A stretch of DNA of 64,000 bases, from assembly GCA_009773475.1 (NCBI GenBank), contig WSXV01000012.1:1-64000 (forward strand). The letters run 5' to 3'. The notes below the pieces were generated by a model, which searched no databases, was not told the DNA's origin, and worked only from the letters and a program-made list of their open reading frames with translations. This stretch comes from Desulfobulbaceae bacterium (GTDB lineage: Bacteria > Desulfobacterota > Desulfobulbia > Desulfobulbales > Desulfocapsaceae). Positions 1 through 8,815 of this stretch are shown here, piece by piece. The translations under genes were made by a program, and so were the position numbers. Every line of letters begins with the position of its first letter. Position 1 is the first letter of the stretch.

Positions 1-492
1 ATCACACCGGAATAAAGTTTGGGGCATAGCACCAATTTTTAAAAAGGACCATCCAAAAGTTCAATGATACGGACAACTCTCGTTCCGACAGGCTCCTAGC
101 CATTGATTTAAAAAATTATGCGACATACCAGAGGCCTTGATGAACCAAAAAATCGTACGAACCGACAGACCTTTCATGCAAGCCCACCGGCCATAGACAT
201 TCGCCCGAAATGGCCAAAAAATCATCGGCTTGAGGCTTGCAACAACGAAAGACTTCCTTGAATTTAAGGTAGTTGCTAACCAAAACTTAAACAAACTGCT
301 ACCATAATTGGCCGCAATAACCATAACACTGCCTTGCTGCCAATCCCCCAAGTTATCCTTCTTTTCTGTTGACTTTGGCAGCAAGCTGACCATAAAATGT
401 ATCAAGTTCTGTCTATCTCGATCTTTTAGCATTCGATTCTCAACCAAAAATCACACAAGCTGATTTACTGAAACCTGTTTACACATCCACCC
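1..492. other. left-edge region without a convincing gene
   Basis: These 490 bases precede the universal stress protein gene. They hold one minus-strand open frame of 128 codons (61-447). Its product has no domain, signal or motif I recognise, and I could not see a ribosome binding site for it. I treat the region as probably non-coding or the remains of an unrecognised gene. Confidence 0.4.
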
Positions 493-1419
493 ATGGAAAA
501 AAAAATCCTCATAGCCGTTGATGGTTCCAGCTATTCGACGCAAGCCCTGGAGTATATCGCCCTCCTTTTTGCCGATGACCCCAACATCCGTTTTCATCTC
601 ACGTCCTGTGTCAGCGGCCATGAGAGCATAATTCCCTCGACGGCTGACAGGAGGGATTCTCTCTTACCCTCGTCCGAAAATCAGGGTAAAAGGCAGACAG
701 CTGAGCGGTATCTTGAGAATGCCACAGCCAAGCTCATTCATCTGCAAATTACCCCCGAGAGAATCCACTCTTCCGTGGAACCATCCGGATATGATTTTGC
801 AGCCACCATTCAACGCCAGGCCGAAAATCTTTTGATGGATAGCATTCTGATAGGTCGCAGGGGATTAAACACCCTCAGCGAGATGCTGCTCGGTTCGGTC
901 TCCGCTACCCTGCTTAAAACATGCCATAAAATCCCACTGTGGATCATTGACGGGGAGGTACGAAACCGCAATTTTCTGGTTCCAGTGGATGGCTCCCTTC
1001 CCTCTCTATTGGCTATTGATCATCTCACCCATATCATGGAGGGACGGCAGGATATCACCCTTTACCTTTTCCACTGTCTGCATTTCCTGGGCAACACGGT
1101 CGAAGCAACCCCCGAGTCCTTCTATCATCTCTGGGACAAAGAGTGGTGCGACACCCATCTCTGCGACGACAAAAACCTCTTTCATGGGCCCACCCAACTT
1201 TTGATTGAAGCGGGTATCCCCAAAGAAAATATCATCATCCTGCCGGAGAAATCTGATCTGGAAGCAGCCCGCAGCATTATCCGTCAGGCCGAAAAACACC
1301 AATGTGGGACAATTGTCATTGGACGCAGGGGAGATGGCACAACCAAAGGGATTTTAGGTGGTGTCTCAGACCGCACCGTTAAAAACGCCCAGGATATCGC
1401 CCTCTGGTTGGTGGGATAA
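493..1419 (+). CDS. universal stress protein, two tandem USP domains
   Basis: This 308-residue cytoplasmic protein contains two UspA-type Rossmann-like domains, about residues 1-155 and 156-308. Each begins with a hydrophobic strand and a conserved Asp (KKILIAVDGSS; RNFLVPVDGS) and ends with the family ATP-binding signature G-2X-G-9X-G-S/T (IGRRGLNTLSEMLLGSVS; IGRRGDGTTKGILGGVSD). Tandem Usp proteins bind nucleotides and help cells survive starvation and stress, but the precise role of a given member cannot be read from sequence. No clear Shine-Dalgarno precedes the ATG. It stands alone, converging with the M16 protease gene, and is followed directly by a stem-loop. Confidence 0.93.
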   Translation: MEKKILIAVDGSSYSTQALEYIALLFADDPNIRFHLTSCVSGHESIIPSTADRRDSLLPSSENQGKRQTAERYLENATAKLIHLQITPERIHSSVEPSGYDFAATIQRQAENLLMDSILIGRRGLNTLSEMLLGSVSATLLKTCHKIPLWIIDGEVRNRNFLVPVDGSLPSLLAIDHLTHIMEGRQDITLYLFHCLHFLGNTVEATPESFYHLWDKEWCDTHLCDDKNLFHGPTQLLIEAGIPKENIIILPEKSDLEAARSIIRQAEKHQCGTIVIGRRGDGTTKGILGGVSDRTVKNAQDIALWLVG

Positions 1420-1420
1420 C

Positions 1421-1447
1421 GCCAGGCATTTACACCTCATGCCTGGC
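1421..1447 (+). terminator. stem-loop after the universal stress protein gene
   Basis: A perfect 9-bp inverted repeat (gccaggcat / atgcctggc, 9-nt loop) starts two bases after the stop codon. It has the place and shape of an intrinsic terminator, but only a weak T-rich tract follows. Confidence 0.5.
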
Positions 1448-1480
1448 CTGCTTGAATTGAATACATACAGAGAAGCCGGC

Positions 1481-1735
1481 TCAGAGAGTTCCCGATGCAA
1501 TTATTAGAAATGAGTGATTGCGGAAAGCAAAGAAGGTGAGGCAGAAGAGACAGACAAGGGCAGGCGGCAGGCGCAGCACTAATATGGATAGCACCGTGAG
1601 AAACCCGGGAAAAGTGGCACACAAAAGACCTCTGAAGAACGGGTGCGAACCCGAACTCCCAGTTGAATGCAACTCAAGAACGAAAAGACCGGCAAGGATG
1701 GCGACTTGTATCCACAGCAAATGGATTTTTCTCAA
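1481..1735 (-). CDS. possible small membrane protein
   Basis: This 84-codon frame starts at TTG, 28 bases downstream of the M16 protease stop and on the same strand. The product would have two hydrophobic stretches (about residues 5-22 and 45-80), consistent with a two-pass membrane protein. There is no recognisable domain and only a poor ribosome binding site, so it could equally be chance. Its position makes co-transcription with the protease possible. Confidence 0.25.
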   Translation of the reverse strand: MRKIHLLWIQVAILAGLFVLELHSTGSSGSHPFFRGLLCATFPGFLTVLSILVLRLPPALVCLFCLTFFAFRNHSFLIIASGTL

Positions 1736-1763
1736 GTCGCCTACCGGTCAGTCATCATCAGCA

Positions 1764-4613
1764 TTATTTCTCCGGGACAACCATAACCGACGCAGCCTTG
1801 GCCGGATCAAGATATTCACGGGCAAGAGCCGACACCTGATCTCCTGTGATCGATTCAAATCCTGAAAGAATGGTTGCCGGCCACTGAAGCTGCTGGGGAT
1901 GCCGGGAAGAAAGCGAAAGAACAGAGTTCAGCCAATAGCCGTTACTCCGCACCATATCCTTGAGCGAGGTGAGTAACGGTAGGCGAGCCCGTACCAACTC
2001 CTCAGCCGTCACCCCGGTTTTCCACAAGTCCGCTGCCACCAGGGCCACCTCCTTCCGTACGGCCTCAATCTGGGCAGGGTCGACAATCAACTGGGCCCGC
2101 AACACACCATATTCGGGATACGTCCGACTTGGTTGATTCATGACTTGAGGAGAATAGGTGGCCCCCAGTTTTTCTCGAATAACTTTGCGCAATCGGTCGG
2201 CAAAGACCTCCGTCAACAGATACAGACCTCTGGTACGCTCAATATTCCAGAAATCAGCCGTGGGCCAGGCAACCACAAGCATGGCCTTATCAATGGACGA
2301 GGGCGCCGTCAGTCGCAAGGTTTGGCCAGCCGGGAAATGAATTTTCTCGACTGCTGCCTTTCCCAGCTCACGTTGTGGCAAGGGCGCCAGATACATTCTG
2401 GCGAGTTCCCGAACACGGCTCAGATCAAAGTCCCCAACCAGGGAGACCTCAAGCTCTCCAGACAACAGTGCCGAGTCCATCCAGGTACGAATCTGGTTTG
2501 GCTTTAGCTTGGCAAACTCAGACCAGACCGGCAGACCAAAGGCGGGATTGCCGCCAGCCAGGAATGATTCTCCCGATAACTGCATAACCCCGTTCACATC
2601 ACTGTTCATCTGTTCATACATCTGTTTGAAGCCCTGCATCGCGAGGATGTATGCGTCTTCACGCACGGCCGGATCAACAAGTCGCGCCTGCAGAAGTTGC
2701 AACAAAAGCTCAAGGTCTTTCCCCACTGCCGATCCCTTCCAGATAAAACTTGACTCACCGACCTTGAAATCCATCTTTATCGTACTGCCGGCCAGAACCC
2801 GTTCCAGGTCAGACTTGCTCAGCTTCCCGGTTCCGGACTCATTCACCACCCGTTCTGCAAGCAGAGCAAGACCAGGAATCGGTTCGGTCTGTTTGCCATA
2901 CCCGAAATGGGCAACCACCTGCACCTCGTTCTCCTTAAACCTTGTCTGTTTGAAATTCACCACCACTCCGTTGGCAAAACGTATCCGCTCACCCTCGACC
3001 TCGGAGAGTGGCTGCTCTTGCGCGGGGCTGGGGTCAGCAGCAAGCTGCAGATAGGGGAAAACCAGCTCAGCTCCGACCACCGGTCGGTCTACTTTTTGGG
3101 CAACGGCCTGTCCATAAGCGTCTTCGATCTGTAGACGAGGGTCATTTCCTGAAAGCGCGGTATTGCCGACCACCTGAATCAGCCTGGCTTTATGATTCCA
3201 GATCCCCTGCAAAGCCGCATGCAGCTCTTCTGCCTTCATTTTCTCAATCACCGGGGCAAAGATAGCTTTCTCCTGTTGCGGTGACATTACAACCTTATTT
3301 CCATTGAGATTGCGAACAATCTGAGCCGCCAGCTTCTGGCTGTCCCGGGTAACCGACGTAAGCACTGCCGCATCAAGACCGGCCAGCATCTCTTTCTGCA
3401 CACGCTTTATCTCAGGCCCAGTAAAACCAAACTCGAGCGCCTGACGCAACTCCTGTTCAATCACTGCCAGGGCCGACTGCCACTTACCGGGATCGGTGCG
3501 GGCGCTGATCGTACCATAGCCGATACGCCCAAGAAAGATCCCGGAATGGGCCTCGCTCTCTGTAAAGGGGATATCCTTTGTTTCCAGAAGCCTGGTAAGA
3601 CGATGTTTGAGAATACGACCTGCTGCTTCTTTTTGAATTTCTAGCGTTTGTGAGGCAAGGGTGTCTGGCTTTTCCGGCTCATTCCATATGGTCTCGATGC
3701 TCACTTCGGTGAAGCCCATCTCCGGCTCATGGTGATAAAAAAAATCAGTCCCGGCATGACTCACCTCTCCCCAATGCGGACAAACGGGTGTGGCCCCTTC
3801 GCCCCGCATTGACGTAAAACGATCTTTAATAAGCGGCTCCACCAACGCTTGCTCAATGTCACCCACCAGCACCAGAATCATCTTTTCCGGGCGGTACCAG
3901 GCATCATAGTAAGACTTCATAAGTGCATGATCTGCCTTTTGCAGGGTTTCAAGGACACCAATGGGCATCCGCGAAGGGATCCTGCTGCCTCGCATGGTAA
4001 AGGCAAGGCCTGCTTCATGGGTACGGTACTCCACTGAATCGCGGGCCCGCTTTTCCGAGAGGATAACCCCGCGCTCCCGATCAATCTCGGTATCAAGTAG
4101 CAAAGCGCCCCGAGCATAATCAGCCATGACCAGCAAGCCCTTGTCCAACTCTGCCTGGCTGGAACCGGGAAGCAGAAGATGGTACACCGTCTCATCAAAA
4201 CCGGTATGGGCATTGGTGTCACCGCCAAAGCTCATGCCAATGGACTGAAAATAATCAATCAATGCCCTGGGGGGAAAATGGGTTGACCCGTTAAACTCCA
4301 TGTGTTCCAAGAAGTGAGCAATCCCCCGCTGCCCATCTGTCTCCACCAGTGAACCTGCCTGCACACTCAGATATATTGCCACCCGTCCTTTTGGCTCTTG
4401 ATTCTTCATAAGAACATAGCGGAATCCATTGTCCAGGCGGCCAAAGATCAGGGCTGGATCTGGGGGCAGATCACTTTGTGCGTGAGGCCAGGTTTCGGAA
4501 CTGTGGCACCACTGCTGCTGATCAACATCCCCATGCAACTCAGCAGCAAGGCCTGTCTGAAAAGAAGAGACTAAAAGAAAACAGGAAAGAAGCAGCGCAT
4601 TCAGCCATTTCAT
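1764..4613 (-). CDS. secreted M16 family zinc metalloprotease (PqqL/insulinase type)
   Basis: This 949-residue protein has an N-terminal signal peptide (cleavage near ALAAE-like site, residues 23-25), so it acts in the periplasm or is surface associated. The inverted zinc motif HXXEH is intact as HFLEH at residues 100-104, with the usual third ligand expected in the ERGVILSEKRARDS segment near residue 180. It has the four-domain length of PqqL-type M16 peptidases, with catalytic and inactive halves in one chain. M16B enzymes degrade peptides or trim imported proteins; the substrate here is unknown. The gene is divergent from the SDR at 4911, with a 297-bp shared intergenic region. Confidence 0.95.
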   Translation of the reverse strand: MKWLNALLLSCFLLVSSFQTGLAAELHGDVDQQQWCHSSETWPHAQSDLPPDPALIFGRLDNGFRYVLMKNQEPKGRVAIYLSVQAGSLVETDGQRGIAHFLEHMEFNGSTHFPPRALIDYFQSIGMSFGGDTNAHTGFDETVYHLLLPGSSQAELDKGLLVMADYARGALLLDTEIDRERGVILSEKRARDSVEYRTHEAGLAFTMRGSRIPSRMPIGVLETLQKADHALMKSYYDAWYRPEKMILVLVGDIEQALVEPLIKDRFTSMRGEGATPVCPHWGEVSHAGTDFFYHHEPEMGFTEVSIETIWNEPEKPDTLASQTLEIQKEAAGRILKHRLTRLLETKDIPFTESEAHSGIFLGRIGYGTISARTDPGKWQSALAVIEQELRQALEFGFTGPEIKRVQKEMLAGLDAAVLTSVTRDSQKLAAQIVRNLNGNKVVMSPQQEKAIFAPVIEKMKAEELHAALQGIWNHKARLIQVVGNTALSGNDPRLQIEDAYGQAVAQKVDRPVVGAELVFPYLQLAADPSPAQEQPLSEVEGERIRFANGVVVNFKQTRFKENEVQVVAHFGYGKQTEPIPGLALLAERVVNESGTGKLSKSDLERVLAGSTIKMDFKVGESSFIWKGSAVGKDLELLLQLLQARLVDPAVREDAYILAMQGFKQMYEQMNSDVNGVMQLSGESFLAGGNPAFGLPVWSEFAKLKPNQIRTWMDSALLSGELEVSLVGDFDLSRVRELARMYLAPLPQRELGKAAVEKIHFPAGQTLRLTAPSSIDKAMLVVAWPTADFWNIERTRGLYLLTEVFADRLRKVIREKLGATYSPQVMNQPSRTYPEYGVLRAQLIVDPAQIEAVRKEVALVAADLWKTGVTAEELVRARLPLLTSLKDMVRSNGYWLNSVLSLSSRHPQQLQWPATILSGFESITGDQVSALAREYLDPAKAASVMVVPEK

Positions 4614-4910
4614 AATTTCACCTTGCAGAACAGATCTTTGGAAGTTTATATAAAAACGGCCCGCAGTTCGGAGCGTACAATCCCGAGAGCGAAGAGTTTT
4701 ATTTTACGTGCTGATTTTTTTTTAAGGGGCCAAAGGGCGGCATTTGATTTTTCCCCAGTAGACGTGCCTTCTTGCAGCGAACAGATTTAAATCTCGGCGG
4801 GCAGAAGATATCGCTCTCAACTCAAAAAAGAATCACTAAGTTATATCCTGGTTCGTGAATTACAAGCAAATAAATCCGGCGTAAAACCGCCATGAAAAGG
4901 AGCAGACAGT

Positions 4911-5753
4911 ATGCTGTTAGAAGGTAAAATAGCCCTTATCCCCGGTACATCAAGGGCCATCGGCAGGGCCATTGCAAGAAAACTGGCCCAGGAGGGAGTT
5001 CGCCTGATCCTGCCCACCTTTGACTGGCCGGATTCTATTCTGGAGATGAAAGAGGAGTTCAGGGACATGGAAGAAAATGTGCTGATCCTCCCTTGTGATT
5101 TGCGAGACAAAACCCAGATACAAGAGATGATCTCCAAAATTAAGCAACGATTTGGCGCTCTCCATATCCTGGTCAACAATATCGAGCGGGGCGGCATGCC
5201 CATCGTCCATGGTTCATACGATCACCGCCACAACCATGACCAATGGGACCTGGAAATTGACACCACCCTCAAGGCCAAATGGCTGTTATTCCATCACTGC
5301 CTTCCCTTGATGAAACGCTCTGGCCCAGGCGCCGTAATTAACATCTCATCCATTGCGGCCATAACCGGCAGAAGCGGGCCAGCCGGACTTTTCTTTAACG
5401 ACGCCTATAGCGCCGCCAACCGCGCCATTTCTTCGTTTACGGAAACCTGGGCCAGGGAGGCCGCACCGGAGATACGGGTAAATGAACTGATGCTGGGCTT
5501 TATCAAGCACCGGCATGGTGAGGAAACAAGAGGATGGTCGCTACTGAATGATTTTGAAAAACAGGGGATACTACGTCATACCCTGCTGCAACGGACGGGC
5601 TCAGCGGAAGAGGTGGCCACGGCCGTCCTGTTTCTTCTGCGTGATGCAGACTTCATGACCGGCAGTGTTCTGCGTATGGATGGGGGTTTTATTCTCGGGG
5701 GAGAAGACGTTCTTGCTATGCCGGAAGGCATCTTGACACCAAAAGGAGAGTAA
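4911..5753 (+). CDS. SDR-family oxidoreductase-like protein with altered catalytic tetrad
   Basis: This 280-residue Rossmann-fold protein belongs to the short-chain dehydrogenase/reductase family, closest in layout to 3-oxoacyl-ACP reductases. It has the nucleotide-binding motif (PGTSRAIGRA, residues 11-20), an NNAG-equivalent (NNIERGG, 89-95) and catalytic Ser in INISS (143-147). The active-site motif YxxxK reads Y166-S-A-A-N170, so the proton-relay lysine is asparagine. The C-terminal MDGG segment typical of the family is present. A good ribosome binding site (aaaaggag) precedes the ATG. The change suggests altered or lost oxidoreductase chemistry; substrate unknown. Confidence 0.88.
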   Translation: MLLEGKIALIPGTSRAIGRAIARKLAQEGVRLILPTFDWPDSILEMKEEFRDMEENVLILPCDLRDKTQIQEMISKIKQRFGALHILVNNIERGGMPIVHGSYDHRHNHDQWDLEIDTTLKAKWLLFHHCLPLMKRSGPGAVINISSIAAITGRSGPAGLFFNDAYSAANRAISSFTETWAREAAPEIRVNELMLGFIKHRHGEETRGWSLLNDFEKQGILRHTLLQRTGSAEEVATAVLFLLRDADFMTGSVLRMDGGFILGGEDVLAMPEGILTPKGE

Positions 5754-5845
5754 TCAGCACAAGTTTGCCTGCTTCTTTCCAATACCCATTGTTGTCCGTT
5801 GATTGATGAAAGTCAGCCTCTCGTCCCGTCCACATCAGCAATCAA

Positions 5846-6211
5846 TCAATTTCCACTACATGAACCCTGGGGGAGAATCTCCAAGGAAACCAGGTGATTC
5901 TGATCAGTCGCCACGGAATAAACCGCTTTCACAGGCTGAGATTTAGCGATATCCCGCCTGGCTCCGCCCTCAACTGCGGTCTTTTCGGTGAATTTCAGGG
6001 ATATGCGCTCCCCCTTGGAAGAAGCAATCACAAGAAGCCCCTCTTCCAGAGAAATTTTCTGGACTTTTCCGGTAACCGTTAAAGTATGGTCGGCAATCTT
6101 TTCAAGATCAGGGGTTCCATTCCTGGGAGCCACACACCCAAGACTCAAGGAGAAAAGCACACAAAGAAACATCTGCAACATACCCGACCAGCGACAACCT
6201 GCTGTAACCAT
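5846..6211 (-). CDS. small putative lipoprotein, unknown function
   Basis: The frame can be extended to 6232, but an excellent ribosome binding site (aggagg-like, 6216-6222) places the start at the internal ATG at 6211, giving 121 residues. The N-terminus has a hydrophobic segment ending in a lipobox-like LSLGC, so the protein is probably a lipid-anchored envelope protein. The mature part (TLTVTGKVQKISLEEGLLVI...) looks like a small beta-barrel or OB-like fold, which is inference only. The gene lies downstream of the 6323-6577 gene on the same strand, separated by a large perfect hairpin. Confidence 0.65.
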   Translation of the reverse strand: MVTAGCRWSGMLQMFLCVLFSLSLGCVAPRNGTPDLEKIADHTLTVTGKVQKISLEEGLLVIASSKGERISLKFTEKTAVEGGARRDIAKSQPVKAVYSVATDQNHLVSLEILPQGSCSGN

Positions 6212-6266
6212 GGCACCCTCCTGAAGAAACACCCTCTTTTGGAAACTAACCCCGATGAACGGGATA

Positions 6267-6324
6267 AGTGACTTACAGATTATTTTCTTGTAAGAAAAAA
6301 CAAGAAAATAATCTGTAAGTCACT
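6267..6324. terminator. perfect 24-bp inverted repeat, likely bidirectional terminator
   Basis: Arms 6267-6290 and 6301-6324 are exact reverse complements, with a 10-nt A-rich loop. The right arm overlaps the stop codon of the upstream minus-strand gene. Runs of A/T occur in the arms rather than after them. The most likely role is to end transcription of the 6323-6577 gene or to stabilise its mRNA end. Confidence 0.6.
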
Positions 6325-6577
6325 AAAGATCCAGCACCCAGTCAGGAATATGGTGCAAAACATAATTCTGCACGGCCTCTTTCTGTTGATCTTTATCTCC
6401 CGGACCGATAGCCTGCATGACTTCTTCAAAGTCAAACCAGCACAATTCGCGTTCATCGTGATTATAAACCGTCAAGATACGACGATCCTGGTCACGGACG
6501 TTTTCCTCTTCCTGAATGGCGGCCACGATCTTTGCAGCCTCTTGAAAAGAGAGAAACTTCACTTCATTCTCAGTCAT
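6323..6577 (-). CDS. small conserved-looking hypothetical protein
   Basis: The 84-residue product starts at MTENEVKF. A longer frame reaches 6616, but a ribosome binding site (aagggag) lies just before the ATG at 6577. It is acidic, soluble and mostly helical in appearance, with W/F-rich segments (ELCWFDFEEV) and no signal peptide. I do not recognise a family. It lies downstream of rpmB on the same strand, beyond the rpmB terminator, and ends in the large perfect hairpin. Confidence 0.6.
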   Translation of the reverse strand: MTENEVKFLSFQEAAKIVAAIQEEENVRDQDRRILTVYNHDERELCWFDFEEVMQAIGPGDKDQQKEAVQNYVLHHIPDWVLDL

Positions 6578-6595
6578 TTCACACTCCCTTAAACG

Positions 6596-6630
6596 GAAAA
6601 AGGCGAGATGGACCACGCCACTCGCCTTTT
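6596..6630 (-). terminator. intrinsic terminator of rpmB
   Basis: Read on the minus strand, a hairpin with arms aaaaggcgag and ctcgcctttt follows the rpmB stop by about 20 bases and ends in a T run. Confidence 0.85.
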
Positions 6631-6649
6631 AAAAAAATCCATCAAACCA

Positions 6650-6847
6650 TCACGCGGAAGGCTTAACCACTGCACCAGATCGAATACATCGCGTACAAAC
6701 TCTGGCCCGTACGGCACTGCCACTGGCGGCAACCATATGAACTTTTTTCAAATTAGGCAGCCAGCGCCGACGAGTTTTATTATTCGCATGGGAAACATTA
6801 TTCCCGGTAACAGGCCCTTTTCCACAAATTTGACATACCTTTGCCAT
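6650..6847 (-). CDS. rpmB: 50S ribosomal protein L28
   Basis: This 65-residue basic protein begins [12 protein letters not shown], the L28 signature, and includes the [15 protein letters not shown] segment and the C-terminal VCTRCIRSG. Both CxxC pairs are kept, so it is the zinc-binding C+ form. A codon upstream (GTG) could also be read, but the ribosome binding site (aaggag) favours the ATG at 6847. It is a component of the large ribosomal subunit. The gene appears to be a single transcription unit with its own terminator. Confidence 0.97.
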   Translation of the reverse strand: MAKVCQICGKGPVTGNNVSHANNKTRRRWLPNLKKVHMVAASGSAVRARVCTRCIRSGAVVKPSA

Positions 6848-7269
6848 CACGTTCTCCTTACCTTGCTTCTCAGCCCTTTATCACTTGATCAGCAAGCAAT
6901 AACAACCAAGCATAATAATTACCCTTCATATGTTCACAACTACTTGTATTTCAAGAACCGTTTTTTATACCCATTTTCTTTTCTAATAGCAACATTTTTT
7001 CTTCGCTCTAATTGTCAGTAAAATATACGATCAGCCCATTTCATGATTAGAATGATAAAATAATGTGCATCTTTAATAAAAACAAAAAGATGATTTCTCT
7101 ATCCAGTCTTGAAAGTTTTTGATAGTGTTTCCGCAGACACCATCATGATGAGATCACAGTCTAAAATTTAGCTGAGTTACAGGGTTATTCCTGATAATAT
7201 TTTTCTTGTTATCACCCGTTATTAATGATACAGAGCAGCAAACAATAACCATTCCCAAAAATAGGTCCC
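6848..7269. other. AT-rich divergent intergenic region
   Basis: This 420-bp gap between rpmB (minus) and resB (plus) is clearly more AT-rich than its neighbours and should hold both promoters. Apart from a short tgataa/ttatca inverted repeat at 7192-7214 I see no defined site, RNA or gene. Confidence 0.5.
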
Positions 7270-8592
7270 ATGAAACATAAGAACCCCATCTGGAGCTTTT
7301 TTGCATCTGTCAAGCTCGCCCTCTTCACCCTCTTCTTTCTCTCTACCACCTCAATCATTGGGACCATTATTCCTCAGAAAGAGTCGCCCCATTGGTATGT
7401 TGAAAGATATGGAGAAAAAATAGCGAACCTCTTTGCCAACCTCTCCTTCACCCCTGACATGTACAGCTCGGGCTGGTTTATCTCCCTTCTCGGCCTGCTC
7501 TGCATCAATCTCATCGTCTGCAGCCTGGAAAGGTTCCCCGGAGTTTGGCAGCAGATCAAGGCAGACAATCTTGCCACCCCGCCGGCACGCCTGGAAAAAA
7601 TGACGCCCCAGCATCGTTGGCAGCTAGATGGTCAGGACAATGACGTTGCCAATCTGCTGGCCACATCCCTTGGCTCCATCGGCTGGCCGACTGAAAAACG
7701 GAACCATGAACATGGCATCCTGCTCTTTGCTCAAAAGGGGGCCATGACCCGTATAGGCGTGTACATTGTGCACGCTTCTATTCTCATTATTTTTGCTGGA
7801 GCAACTCTCGGTTCGATTCTGGGGTTTAAAGCCAGCATCATGCTCCCAGAAACCAACAGCACTGACGTGGCATACACCTTTGGCACCCACACTCCTGTAA
7901 ACCTTGGCTTTGAAATCCGCTGCGACAATTTCAATATCGAATTTTACGACAACGGGATGCCCAAAAGCTATCGTTCCCAACTCTCTATTCTTGAGGATGG
8001 AAAAATTGTGCTGAAGAAGGCCATTGTGGTCAATGACCCGCTCACCTATAAAGGCATTACTTTTTATCAATCAAGCTATGAGCCATTTTCTGATTTTCTG
8101 GTCACCATCACTAATAAAAACAGTGGATTAAGTGAAACTGAAATAATCCCATATCAACAACAACAGACCTTACAAAAAAGCGGCCTGCAAGTAGGGGTCA
8201 TCAGCGCCGACGGGCGAGGTCAATCTGCCAGCAAGATGAAGATCTGGTTCACTGATAACAATGGCGAGCCCTCCCTCTTCTGGCTGGACAATGGAGCCCA
8301 GGCGACAGTGGAACGATCGAAGAACAATTATACAGTGTCCGTGAAACAAATGTATGCCACAGGCTTGCAAGTTGCCAAAGACCCTGGAGTATGGCTGGTT
8401 TATATCGGTTGCGGGTTAATGATTTTTGGCCTTGTTATCGCTTTTTTCACTTCCCATCAACGCATCTGGCTCTTTATTCAAAGAGAACCGGGCGGGAAAT
8501 GCTCCATTCTCATGACTGGAACGGCTAACAAAAACAAGACTGGTTTTGCAAAAACTTTTCAGCAGTTGTCAGAAAGTATCCATAAAGCTTAA
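7270..8592 (+). CDS. resB: cytochrome c biogenesis protein ResB/Ccs1
   Basis: This 440-residue membrane protein is the ResB (Ccs1) half of the System II haem-export and ligation complex. It shows the N-terminal VKLALFTLFFLSTTSIIGTI helix, second and third helices near residues 66-85 and 160-185, a large periplasmic domain (about 190-370) and a final helix near 375-398, the usual topology. With CcsA it moves haem across the inner membrane and attaches it to CxxCH motifs. ccsA follows on the same strand, then a tetraheme cytochrome that would be a client. Confidence 0.95.
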   Translation: MKHKNPIWSFFASVKLALFTLFFLSTTSIIGTIIPQKESPHWYVERYGEKIANLFANLSFTPDMYSSGWFISLLGLLCINLIVCSLERFPGVWQQIKADNLATPPARLEKMTPQHRWQLDGQDNDVANLLATSLGSIGWPTEKRNHEHGILLFAQKGAMTRIGVYIVHASILIIFAGATLGSILGFKASIMLPETNSTDVAYTFGTHTPVNLGFEIRCDNFNIEFYDNGMPKSYRSQLSILEDGKIVLKKAIVVNDPLTYKGITFYQSSYEPFSDFLVTITNKNSGLSETEIIPYQQQQTLQKSGLQVGVISADGRGQSASKMKIWFTDNNGEPSLFWLDNGAQATVERSKNNYTVSVKQMYATGLQVAKDPGVWLVYIGCGLMIFGLVIAFFTSHQRIWLFIQREPGGKCSILMTGTANKNKTGFAKTFQQLSESIHKA

Positions 8593-8750
8593 CTGGTATC
8601 AAACTTAAGAAAAACCACATGACTTGCCGGAAAAGCAAAAAATCTGCTGCTCCTGCGTCACCCTGGCAATCACAATATAAATTAGACCTGCAAAGAGAAA
8701 TCGGTCAAAAGAAACAGATTCTCTTATCACTGCGCTTAGGTATTCCATTT

Positions 8751-8777
8751 CAAACTTGCACCTTCACCGCAAGTTTG
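8751..8777 (+). promoter_or_regulatory. stem-loop in the resB-ccsA intergenic region
   Basis: A 9-bp perfect inverted repeat (caaacttgc / gcaagtttg, 9-nt loop) lies 38 bases before ccsA. It may tune ccsA expression or mark the 5' end of a processed mRNA. No T run follows, so it is not an ordinary terminator. Confidence 0.3.
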
Positions 8778-8815
8778 GAACAATACTGATACCTCTATGA
8801 AACGGAGTTAAATTT

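Noticed and set aside
61-447. 128-codon minus-strand frame at the left edge
   Set aside because: No domain, signal or visible ribosome binding site, and its product composition is odd; reported only as an unassigned region.
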